64,000 bases of DNA from Streptomyces sp. Je 1-332. GTDB lineage: Bacteria; Actinomycetota; Actinomycetes; Streptomycetales; Streptomycetaceae. Below the pieces are notes generated by a model. That model did not search any database. It was not told the origin of the DNA and saw nothing but the letters and a program-made list of their open reading frames with translations. Below are positions 54,916-62,917 of the stretch, in pieces. A program made the position numbers and the translations under genes. Within the stretch, counting starts at the first letter, position 1. Each line of letters starts with the position of its first letter. Where the stretch lies: positions 2,728,001 through 2,792,000 of the forward strand of contig NZ_CP160402.1 of the NCBI RefSeq assembly GCF_040730185.1, given 5' to 3'.

Positions 54916-56406
54916 ATGACCAAGGGGGAGGTCGAGGTCGAGGTGACATACCCGCCGAACGGCAGCGCCGCGCCGCCGGGACAGGCCGCGCCGACGATTC
55001 CTGCCGTTCCGCCGCAGGCAAGCCCGGGCTCAGCGGTATCCGCACCGGCCGTGCCGGGCGCGCCGCCCCGCCGCCCCGCGTGGATCGAGGGCCGGGACCG
55101 GCTGCGCGCGGCGGCGACGACGGAGCCGGGCAGGCTGCGGATCATCGGAGCCGTCCTCGCGCTGCTCGTCGTGGCGTTCGGCGCCGTCACCACCTGGCAG
55201 ATGTCCGACCGTTCGGCCGCCGCCGACAGCGTCCTGAACCGCAGCCAGCCGCTGAGCGACGACGCGGCGGCCATCTACCGCTCCCTCGCGGACGCCAACA
55301 CCGCCGCGTCCAGCGGCTTCCTCGCGGGCGGCCAGGAACCGGCCGCCGTACGCGACCGGTACAAGGCTGACATCGAGCGGGCCTCCGAGAAGCTGGCGAA
55401 CGCCGCGTCGAACGCGGGCTCGGGATCGTCGGCCGCCGCGTCGGTGACCAAGCTGAACAAGCTCCTGCCGGAGTACACGGGCCTGATCGAGCGCGCCCGC
55501 GCGAGCAACCGCCAGGGCCTGCCCCTGGGCGGCGCCTATCTGCGGTACGCGAACGACAAGATGCAGACGCAGATGCTCCCGGCCGCCGAGCAGCTCTACA
55601 CCGCGGAGAAGCAGCGGCTGAACAGGGACTACGACGACGCGAAGCCGTATCCGTGGCTGGCCATCGCCCTCGGTCTGCTCGCGCTCGGCGCCCTGTTCTG
55701 GGCCCAGCGCCGCAACTACCGCCGTACGAACCGGGTGTTCAACCACGGCCTGGTCGCCGCGACCGCCGCGTCCACGGTCGTCCTGCTCTGGCTGGTCGCC
55801 GGGCACTCCTTCGCGCGGTCGGGGCTCAACGACTCGTACGACCACGGCGTGAAGTCCCTGAACGTCCTGAACGACGCCCGCATCAGCTCCCTCAAGGCCC
55901 GCAGCAACGAGAACCTCACGCTGGTCAGCCGCGGCGCCGAGACCGTCGAGGTGGGCGCGGCGAAGACGGTCAAGGACAAGTTCGACGTCGCCTACCAGTC
56001 GCAGATGAAGCAACTCGGCAGCGCCGACAGCGGGCTGCTCGGCAAGGCCGTGGCCGTGGCCGACAACGCCGCGGGCAAGAACCCCGTCAAGGAGGCCGCG
56101 AAGAACGTGTCGGTCTGGAAGGACCGGCACAAGACAGCGCGGGACAGCGACGACGCGGGTGACTACAACGGCGCGCTCGCCAAGGTCGTCGGCGACAAGG
56201 ACGACGAGCCCACCGGCGAGTGCTTCGACAACGTCGACGAAGCACTCGACGACGCGCTGAAGCACGAGCGGAACGAATTCGAGCTGGCGGCCAAGGACGG
56301 CAAGGGAGCGATGAGCGGGCTCCCGGTGGGTGCCGCCGTGCTCGCCGTGCTCGCCGCCGTCGGCGCCGTGCTCGGCGTCGGGCGCAGGCTGTCGGAGTAC
56401 AGGTGA
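54916..56406 (+). CDS. glnX: Four-TM GlnX-like membrane protein
   Basis: A 496-residue protein: a Pro/Ala-rich cytoplasmic N-terminus (1-74), TM1 about 75-95, an outer helical domain about 96-244, TM2 about 245-262, a short inner loop, TM3 about 278-300, a second outer domain about 301-468, TM4 about 470-490 and a nine-residue tail. This two-sensor-domain layout and its position before glnH and pknG match GlnX of mycobacteria and corynebacteria, which relays the ligand state of GlnH to PknG. Sequence identity to those proteins cannot be judged by eye, so the name rests on topology and context. Confidence 0.75.
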   Translation: MTKGEVEVEVTYPPNGSAAPPGQAAPTIPAVPPQASPGSAVSAPAVPGAPPRRPAWIEGRDRLRAAATTEPGRLRIIGAVLALLVVAFGAVTTWQMSDRSAAADSVLNRSQPLSDDAAAIYRSLADANTAASSGFLAGGQEPAAVRDRYKADIERASEKLANAASNAGSGSSAAASVTKLNKLLPEYTGLIERARASNRQGLPLGGAYLRYANDKMQTQMLPAAEQLYTAEKQRLNRDYDDAKPYPWLAIALGLLALGALFWAQRRNYRRTNRVFNHGLVAATAASTVVLLWLVAGHSFARSGLNDSYDHGVKSLNVLNDARISSLKARSNENLTLVSRGAETVEVGAAKTVKDKFDVAYQSQMKQLGSADSGLLGKAVAVADNAAGKNPVKEAAKNVSVWKDRHKTARDSDDAGDYNGALAKVVGDKDDEPTGECFDNVDEALDDALKHERNEFELAAKDGKGAMSGLPVGAAVLAVLAAVGAVLGVGRRLSEYR

Positions 56407-56423
56407 GAGGGGGCGAGCGGACG

Positions 56424-57434
56424 ATGCGTACGCGAGGACTGGCGAGGATGCGCGGCTGGGGCGGAGCTGCCGCCATGGCGGTGGCCTGCGCGCTCACGGG
56501 CTCCCTCGTGCTCGTGCTCCCGGAGGCAGGCAGCGCGGTCAAGTCCGGCCAGGGAGAGAGCCGCGCCTCCCAGGGCTCCGCGGTTGCCGCACCCGCGCGC
56601 GCCGAGGAGTGCGAGACCCCGGAGGAGAGCCTCTCGCCGGACGACAAGGACGGCCCGACGATCGATGCCATCCGCGAACGCCCGGTGAAGAAGCTCATCG
56701 TCGGCGTCGACCAGAACAGCTTCCGCTGGGGCTACCGCGACCCGAACAAGAAGACGGCGACGCTCGAAGGCTTCGACATCGACCTCGCGCACAAGATTGC
56801 CGAGGAGATCCTCGGCGACCGCGACGCCGTGCTCTTCCGGGCCATCCCCACCAACCAGCGCGTCAAGGCGATACAGAGCGGCCAGGTCGACATGGTGGTG
56901 CGGACCATGACGATCACCTGCGACCGCGAGAAGGAAGTCTCCTTCTCCACCGCCTACTTCAAGACCGGGCAGCAGGTGCTCGCCCCCAAGTCCTCGGACA
57001 TCACCGGGTTCGACGACTCCCTGGACGGCAAGAAGGTCTGCTCCGCGAAGGGTTCCACGGCCCTCACCAAGCTGGAGGAGCTCAAGAAGGAGGGCCTCGA
57101 TGCCGACATCGGTACTACGGTCCCGAACCAACTCGACTGTCTGGTAAGGCTTCAGCTCGGTGAGGTGGACGCCGTCGTGACCGACAGCGCGCTCGCCGCG
57201 AGCCAGGCCGCGCAGGACCCGACGGTCGAGCTCAAGGGCGACGCACCGCTCAACACGGAGTACTACGGCGTGGCGATGAAGAAGCCGGAGAAGGGCGAGG
57301 ACGACCTGGTGCGGCGGGTCAACCAAGTCCTTGAGGACTACCGCAAGAGCGGCTGGCAGAAGAGTTATGACCACTGGCTGAAGCCGGCCCTCGGTGAATC
57401 GGCGGGACCGCCCGCGCCGAAGTACAGCGACTGA
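56424..57434 (+). CDS. glnH: Glutamate/aspartate-type solute-binding protein, GlnH-like
   Basis: A 336-residue family 3 binding protein. An N-terminal signal or anchor segment (AAAMAVACALTGSLVLVL) lacks a perfect lipobox, though a Cys is present. The body starts KKLIVGVDQNSFRWGY and contains EGFDIDLAHKIAEEI and RTMTITCDREKEVSFS. The segment DMVVRTMTITCDRE resembles mycobacterial GlnH, which binds Asp/Asn/Glu. Alternative start GTG 56403 overlaps the glnX stop (GTGA) and has GGAG six bases upstream, so coupling is likely. No transport permease is present, consistent with a sensor rather than an importer. Confidence 0.82.
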   Translation: MRTRGLARMRGWGGAAAMAVACALTGSLVLVLPEAGSAVKSGQGESRASQGSAVAAPARAEECETPEESLSPDDKDGPTIDAIRERPVKKLIVGVDQNSFRWGYRDPNKKTATLEGFDIDLAHKIAEEILGDRDAVLFRAIPTNQRVKAIQSGQVDMVVRTMTITCDREKEVSFSTAYFKTGQQVLAPKSSDITGFDDSLDGKKVCSAKGSTALTKLEELKKEGLDADIGTTVPNQLDCLVRLQLGEVDAVVTDSALAASQAAQDPTVELKGDAPLNTEYYGVAMKKPEKGEDDLVRRVNQVLEDYRKSGWQKSYDHWLKPALGESAGPPAPKYSD

Positions 57435-57473
57435 GCCCGACGTGCACAGCAACGCAGAGCGGAGAGGTGATCG

Positions 57474-58793
57474 ATGAGCGTCGCGGGACCCCCCGGTCCT
57501 GTGATGGACCGGGACGAGGTGGACCGTGCGCTGGCGCGCCTCGACGCAGAGCACGAGGCGATCGAGACCTCGCTCCTCGCCCTTCAGGATCACGCGGGCC
57601 GCCGGCTCCTCGAAGGCGCCGGTCTCACCGGCACCACACAGGAGCGCTGGCAGTCCACCGAGCAGCAGATCACCCTGCTGTGGGCGTACTTCGACGCGTA
57701 CGCCGCCGCCCTGCGCTCGGCGCACGAGGTGCGGGCCCGCAGACGCTGGCCCAGCAGGGACGACCTGGTGGAGCTGACCGAGCTGCTGCGCGGTGAGAGT
57801 GTCACCGTCGCCGGCGGCGCCGCCCCCGCGCCGTCGGCCTCGATCACCGGACCCGCCAAGCTCACCGAACGCTTCACGCTCATCGAACTCGTCTCGCGGA
57901 TGAACGACCTGTACGCGCACTCGCTCGACATGGTCGTCGCCGCCGACGCGGTCTGGTCCGCGCTGCCCGCCCGCATCGACCTCCTCGCGGCCGAGCTGCA
58001 GCGCACCCGCCAGCTCGCCCACTCCGTGGGAGTACGCCCCGGTGAGCACCCCGCGGGCGACGACCTGGAGCGGATCACGGCCGAGCTGACGCTCCTGCGC
58101 GAGCAGGTGATCTCCGACCCGCTGGCCTTCTGGCAACCCACGCGGGGCAGTTCGGCCCCCGGCGGCGGCCGCCCGCACACCGATCGGTACGACCGCGAAG
58201 CCCGCGCCCTGGAGGACGTACGCCGGGAGATCGACGCGGTGCTCACCGTCCGGCAGGACGCCGAGCTGCGCCTTGGCAGACTCCGTGACGTGCTCTCGCG
58301 CGCGGACCGCACGCTGGCCGAGGCGCGCTCCGCGCGCGGCGAGGTCCTCGCCAAGATCGCCGCGTCCGAGGTGCCCGCCGTCAGCGGCCCTTCCACCGCG
58401 CTGCAGGAGCAGCTCGCGATGGCGTCCGACTACCGCAGGCACGCCCAGTGGCACCGCCTGTCCCCGCTCCTGGAGTCCCTGGAGGAGAAGGCCGAGGACG
58501 AACTCATGCGCGCCCGTGAGTCGTTGACGGCCGTCACCCAGCCCCTCGCGGTCCGCGCGGAGCTGCGCGGCCGGCTCGACGCGTACAAGGCCAAGGTCGC
58601 CCGTCTCGGCCACGCGGAGGACCCGTTCCTGATCGAGCGGTACGACGCGGCGCGCCGGATGCTGTGGAGCGCGCCCTGCGATCTGCGCGTCGCCGAACAG
58701 GCGGTGCTTCGTTATCAGCAGGCAGCCGCCGAAGTCCTTGCATCGAGGGTCCCGCAACAGGGCGGTCCCACCGACCGGAGGGGGGAAGCATGA
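57474..58793 (+). CDS. Helical protein of unknown function in the PknG operon
   Basis: A 439-residue, charged, Ala/Leu/Arg-rich protein with several long predicted helices and coiled-coil-like stretches (e.g. RALARLDAEHEAIET, ELRLGRLRDVLSRADRTL). No membrane helix, signal peptide or catalytic motif is visible, so it is probably cytoplasmic. It ends with a four-base overlap (ATGA) with the kinase gene, so the two are translationally coupled and a scaffold or substrate of PknG is plausible. No equivalent is known in the mycobacterial glnX-glnH-pknG operon. Confidence 0.8.
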   Translation: MSVAGPPGPVMDRDEVDRALARLDAEHEAIETSLLALQDHAGRRLLEGAGLTGTTQERWQSTEQQITLLWAYFDAYAAALRSAHEVRARRRWPSRDDLVELTELLRGESVTVAGGAAPAPSASITGPAKLTERFTLIELVSRMNDLYAHSLDMVVAADAVWSALPARIDLLAAELQRTRQLAHSVGVRPGEHPAGDDLERITAELTLLREQVISDPLAFWQPTRGSSAPGGGRPHTDRYDREARALEDVRREIDAVLTVRQDAELRLGRLRDVLSRADRTLAEARSARGEVLAKIAASEVPAVSGPSTALQEQLAMASDYRRHAQWHRLSPLLESLEEKAEDELMRARESLTAVTQPLAVRAELRGRLDAYKAKVARLGHAEDPFLIERYDAARRMLWSAPCDLRVAEQAVLRYQQAAAEVLASRVPQQGGPTDRRGEA

Positions 58794-61393
58794 GTGAGCA
58801 GCAGAAATGCCAGCGACCCGGATGCACGGGGTCGTACGAGGACGTGGGCGGCGGCGAGCTGTACTGCGACACCTGCGGTCTGGCCCCGGTCGTCTCGCCG
58901 ACGGGCCTGGTGTCCTCTCCCCCGACCGGCATCACCGGCGGCGGCAAGGGCTCGGGCAGCAGCAGCTCCCGGTCCAGCTCGCGGTCCTCGTCACGCTCCG
59001 CGCGCTCCCAGTCGTCCCGCAGATCGGTCTCGGGCCGCCTCTCGCGCTCGCTGTCCGGCAGCTCGACGTCCCGTTCGGTCTCGGTACGCAGCTCAGGACC
59101 CTCCGCGGGCACGTCCGGCCGCAGCAGGCTCGGCGTGGGCCTGGTGCTCGTGCCCGAGGTGCCGCGCCCCGATCCGCGCCAGGCGGTGCAGGAGAACCCC
59201 GAGGTTCCCGAGCGCAAGCGGTTCTGCTCGCGCTCCGACTGCGGGGCGCCGGTCGGCCGTGCGCGCGGCGACCGGCCCGGCCGCACCGAGGGGTTCTGCA
59301 CCAAGTGCGGCCACCCGTACTCGTTCGTGCCGAAGCTGAACGCCGGAGACATCGTGCACGGCCAGTACGAGGTCGTGGGCTGTCTGGCGCACGGCGGGCT
59401 CGGCTGGGTGTATCTCGCCGTCGACCGCGCGGTGTCCGACCGCTGGGTGGTCCTCAAGGGCCTGCTCGACACGGGTGACCAGGACGCGATGGCCGCCGCG
59501 ATCTCCGAGCGCCGCTTCCTCGCCGAGATCGAGCACAGCAACATCGTGCGCATCTACAACTTCGTCGAGCACCTCGACCAGCGCACGGGCTCCATGGACG
59601 GCTACATCGTCATGGAGTACGTCGGCGGCAAGTCCCTGAAGGAGATCGCCAACGAACGCCGCACGGCGCAGGGCAAGCGCGACCCGCTGCCCGTCGAGCA
59701 GGCGTGCGCGTTCGGCATCGAGGCCCTGGAGGCCCTCGGCCATCTGCACAGCCGCAATCTCCTGTACTGCGACTTCAAGGTCGACAACGCCATCCAGACC
59801 GAGGACCAGCTCAAGCTGATCGACATGGGCGCGGTCCGCCGCATGGACGACGACGAGTCGGCGATCTACGGCACGGTCGGCTATCAAGGCCCCGAAGTCG
59901 CCGAGCTGGGCCCGTCGGTGGCCTCCGACCTGTACACGGTGGCGCGCACCCTGGCCGTGCTCACCTTCGACTTCCAGGGCTACACGAACGTCTTCGTGGA
60001 CTCCCTGCCGGACCCCGACAACATCGAGGTCTTCCGTACGTACGAGTCGTTCTACCGCCTCCTCGTGCGCGCCACCGACCCGGACCCGGCCCGCAGGTTC
60101 GCCTCCGCGCAGGAGATGGCCGAGCAGCTCACAGGCGTCCTGAGAGAGGTCGTGGCCCTCCAGACGGGCCGGCCGCGGCCCGCGCTCTCGACGCTGTTCG
60201 GGCCCGAGGTGAAGGTCACGGACACGGAGCTGTTCGCGGAACTGACCGGGGACGTCTCCCAGTTCGGGGTACGGGTGCTGCCCGCGGGGCGGCGCACACG
60301 GCGCCCCGAACTGACGGCCGGCCAGGGGGCGGGCGCGGGTGGCAACGGCTCGTCCGCGATCGCGCCTCCGGTGCCGCCGGCCGCGCCGCCCGCCCGGATC
60401 GTCCGGCCGCTCGACGCCCCCGCGACGGCCCTCGCGCTGCCGGTCCCGCGCGTCGACCCGAACGACCCGAACGCCGGGTTCCTTGCCGGGCTCATGGCCT
60501 CCGCGCCCGCCGAGCTGATCACCGCGCTGCGGGCCGCGCCCAGCGACTCCGTGGAGCTGCGGCTGCGCGGACTGCGCGCCCGCCTCGCCATGGGTGAACT
60601 GGAGGGCGCTGCACAGGCGTTGACGGAGCTTGAGATACAGCACCCGGACGACTGGCGGGTGGTCTGGTACCGCGGGGTCGCCTCGCTCGCGACCGGCGAC
60701 CACGAGAACGCGGCGCTGTCCTTCGACGCCGTGTACGACGCGTTCCCCGGCGAGCCCGCCCCCAAGCTGGCCCTCGGCGTCTGCGCGGAGGTCCTGGAGC
60801 AGCTGGACAACGCGGCCGAGTACTACCGCCTGGTGTGGGCCACCGACCCGAGCTTCGTCAGCGCGGCGTTCGGCCTGGCCCGCGTGCAGCTCGCGTCGGA
60901 CGACCGGCGCGGTGCCGTGCGGACCCTGGAGTCGGTGCCCGAGGCCTCGATCCACTACACGGCGGCCCGGGTGGCCGCCGTGCGGGCGAGGCTGCGGCAC
61001 CGAATGACGCCGGGCACCGCGCCGTCGCCCGGTGGCCGTCTCGGCGACTTCCTCGACGACCTGACGGCCTCTGCGGGCCAGGTGGAGGCCCTCGCGGGCT
61101 TCGGCCTGGACGCGGTGCGTCGCGAGCGACTGTCCACCGAGGTCCTTGGTACCGCGTTGGACTGGGTACTCTCCGGTAGGCACCCTGGTCACGCCTCCGC
61201 CCCGCCGGCAGCACCCGCTGCACCGGCAGGCGGTTCGCGGACCGTGCTGCTCGGCAGCGACCTCGACGAGCGGGGCCTCCGGTTCGGCCTGGAGCGCTCG
61301 TACCGAACGCTTGCCCGGCTCGCACAGGGTGGCGAGGAAAGGATCGAACTGGTGGAGCGGGCCAACCGTTTCCGCCCTCGGACGTGGGTGTGA
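58790..61393 (+). CDS. pknG: Serine/threonine protein kinase PknG
   Basis: An 867-residue soluble kinase. Domains in order: zinc ribbon (CQRPGC, CDTCG; residues 7-30), a Ser/Arg-rich low-complexity stretch, a second, rubredoxin-like ribbon (CSRSDC, CTKCG; about 145-170), kinase domain from about 190 (GQYEVVGCLAHGGLGW; Lys223 in VVLKG; catalytic YCDFKVDNA; DMGA instead of DFG), a Pro/Ala linker, and TPR-like helices about 560-740. The lack of an RD motif and the DxGA variant are features of PknG. Mycobacterial PknG phosphorylates GarA/OdhI to release 2-oxoglutarate dehydrogenase; no FHA protein is in this window. ATG 58790 follows GGAGGGGGG. Confidence 0.93.
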   Translation: MSEQQKCQRPGCTGSYEDVGGGELYCDTCGLAPVVSPTGLVSSPPTGITGGGKGSGSSSSRSSSRSSSRSARSQSSRRSVSGRLSRSLSGSSTSRSVSVRSSGPSAGTSGRSRLGVGLVLVPEVPRPDPRQAVQENPEVPERKRFCSRSDCGAPVGRARGDRPGRTEGFCTKCGHPYSFVPKLNAGDIVHGQYEVVGCLAHGGLGWVYLAVDRAVSDRWVVLKGLLDTGDQDAMAAAISERRFLAEIEHSNIVRIYNFVEHLDQRTGSMDGYIVMEYVGGKSLKEIANERRTAQGKRDPLPVEQACAFGIEALEALGHLHSRNLLYCDFKVDNAIQTEDQLKLIDMGAVRRMDDDESAIYGTVGYQGPEVAELGPSVASDLYTVARTLAVLTFDFQGYTNVFVDSLPDPDNIEVFRTYESFYRLLVRATDPDPARRFASAQEMAEQLTGVLREVVALQTGRPRPALSTLFGPEVKVTDTELFAELTGDVSQFGVRVLPAGRRTRRPELTAGQGAGAGGNGSSAIAPPVPPAAPPARIVRPLDAPATALALPVPRVDPNDPNAGFLAGLMASAPAELITALRAAPSDSVELRLRGLRARLAMGELEGAAQALTELEIQHPDDWRVVWYRGVASLATGDHENAALSFDAVYDAFPGEPAPKLALGVCAEVLEQLDNAAEYYRLVWATDPSFVSAAFGLARVQLASDDRRGAVRTLESVPEASIHYTAARVAAVRARLRHRMTPGTAPSPGGRLGDFLDDLTASAGQVEALAGFGLDAVRRERLSTEVLGTALDWVLSGRHPGHASAPPAAPAAPAGGSRTVLLGSDLDERGLRFGLERSYRTLARLAQGGEERIELVERANRFRPRTWV

Positions 61394-61395
61394 AG

Positions 61396-62826
61396 ATGTC
61401 GCAGATGCACCAGCAGACTGCCGGGGCAGGTTCCACGTGCCCCGGCTGCGAAGAGCCGCTGGAATCGGGTGACCTGTTCTGCGGGGCGTGCGGGTACGAC
61501 CTGTCGGCGCAGCCGGCCGGGTCCAACGACCGTCCCACCGTCGCGATGAACGGCTCGTCGGCCGCGCCACCGCCGGACGCGTCGTCGCAGTGGCCCATCG
61601 CCCCGGACGTGGACAGCTCCGACATGCCGGTGCCCGCGCACCTGCCCACCGACCTGCCGGTCACGGAGTCGTCGGGCGGCGAGCGCTCCCCGAACGCGGG
61701 GGACGCACGGGCCGCGCAGGGCCCTCGGGGCGCTCAGGCCGCTCAGGGCGCTCAGGGCGCGAGGGAGGTGCGCACCGACGCCCCCGCCGCGCGCCCCGCC
61801 GAGCCGGACGAGTACCCCCTGCCGGCTCCCGGCGCCCCCGCTCCCGGCGCCCCGGCCCCGGAGCTCGCCGACCCGCGTACGGCCCTGCCCGACCCCACGC
61901 CGCCCGCGGGCACCAAGCTCTGCGTGGCGTGCCGTTCGGGCCGTGTGGACCCGGACGGCTACTGCGAGAACTGCGGGCACGCGCAGCCGCGCGAGCGCGA
62001 CCACATGGAGCAGGAGCTCGACGCGGTCGCGGCGGTCAGCGACCGGGGCCTTCGCCACCACCGCAACGAGGACGCGTTCGCCATCTCGTCGACCGCGCTG
62101 CCGGACGGGTCCCCCGCCGTCGTCGCGATCGTCTGCGACGGTGTCTCGTCCGCGACCCGCCCCGACGAGGCCTCGCTCGCCGCCTCACGCGCGGCCAACG
62201 AATCGCTGCTCGCCGCCCTGCCGCGCGGCACGCACCCGCAGCAGGCCATGCACGACGCGATCCTCGCGGCCTCCGACGCCGTCAACGCCCTTGCCGCGGA
62301 GCCCACTCGGGCCAGGGAGCACTCCCCGCACCAGAACGCCCCCGCGTGCACCATCGTCGGCTCGATCGTCGCCGGCGATCTGCTGGTCGTCGGCTGGGTC
62401 GGCGACAGCCGCGCCTACTGGGTCCCCGACGACCGCAGCGGTCCGACGGCCCGCCTCACCGAGGACGACTCGTGGGCGGCGCAGATGGTGGCCGCGGGTC
62501 TGATGAACGAGGCGGAGGCGTACGCCGACGAGCGCGCGCACGCCATCACGGGCTGGCTCGGCGCCGACGCGTACGAACTGGAGCCGCACACCGCTTCCTT
62601 CAAGCCGGACCGTGCGGGTGTAGTGGTGGTGTGCACGGACGGGCTGTGGAACTACGCGGAAGCGGTGGACGAGATGGCACGCGCCGTACCCGCCGATTCC
62701 GCCGAGCGCCCGCTGCACAGCGCCCAGGTCCTGGTCGGCCACGCGCTGGACGGCGGGGGCCACGACAACGTAACAGTGGCGATTCTGCCGTTCCGTGTCG
62801 TGCCGCAAGGGGCAGGATCCGCCTAG
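61396..62826 (+). CDS. PP2C-type protein phosphatase with two zinc ribbons
   Basis: A 476-residue soluble phosphatase. Residues 15-35 form a zinc ribbon (CPGCEE, CGACGYD), an Ala/Pro-rich linker follows, a second ribbon lies near 176-200 (CVACRSG, CENCGHA), and the PP2C domain fills 212-470 with all metal-binding motifs: RHHRNEDAF, VCDGVSS, GWVGDSRA, CTDGLW and GGHDNVTV. It starts 2 bp after the kinase stop (ATG 61396; ATG 61405 also possible). Kinase and phosphatase in one operon suggest opposing action on the same substrate. The linker contains repeated GAQ/APGAP sequences. Confidence 0.92.
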   Translation: MSQMHQQTAGAGSTCPGCEEPLESGDLFCGACGYDLSAQPAGSNDRPTVAMNGSSAAPPPDASSQWPIAPDVDSSDMPVPAHLPTDLPVTESSGGERSPNAGDARAAQGPRGAQAAQGAQGAREVRTDAPAARPAEPDEYPLPAPGAPAPGAPAPELADPRTALPDPTPPAGTKLCVACRSGRVDPDGYCENCGHAQPRERDHMEQELDAVAAVSDRGLRHHRNEDAFAISSTALPDGSPAVVAIVCDGVSSATRPDEASLAASRAANESLLAALPRGTHPQQAMHDAILAASDAVNALAAEPTRAREHSPHQNAPACTIVGSIVAGDLLVVGWVGDSRAYWVPDDRSGPTARLTEDDSWAAQMVAAGLMNEAEAYADERAHAITGWLGADAYELEPHTASFKPDRAGVVVVCTDGLWNYAEAVDEMARAVPADSAERPLHSAQVLVGHALDGGGHDNVTVAILPFRVVPQGAGSA

Positions 62827-62831
62827 TGAAG

Positions 62832-62893
62832 GCCCCCGCAACGGGGGCCGGCCACGCGCACTTGTCACCCACCGGCTTGGGGAAGCCGGTGGG
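62832..62893 (+). terminator. Two hairpins between the phosphatase and VWA genes
   Basis: Hairpin 1 (62832-62839 with 62843-62850, 8 bp) and hairpin 2 (62869-62879 with 62883-62893, 11 bp) are both perfect with three-base loops. They lie within the operon-like gap and could act as an attenuator or processing site, reducing VWA expression, or as a terminator with a new promoter for the VWA gene. Confidence 0.6.
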
Positions 62894-62917
62894 AACGTCT
62901 AGGGGGAGCAGGGAACC

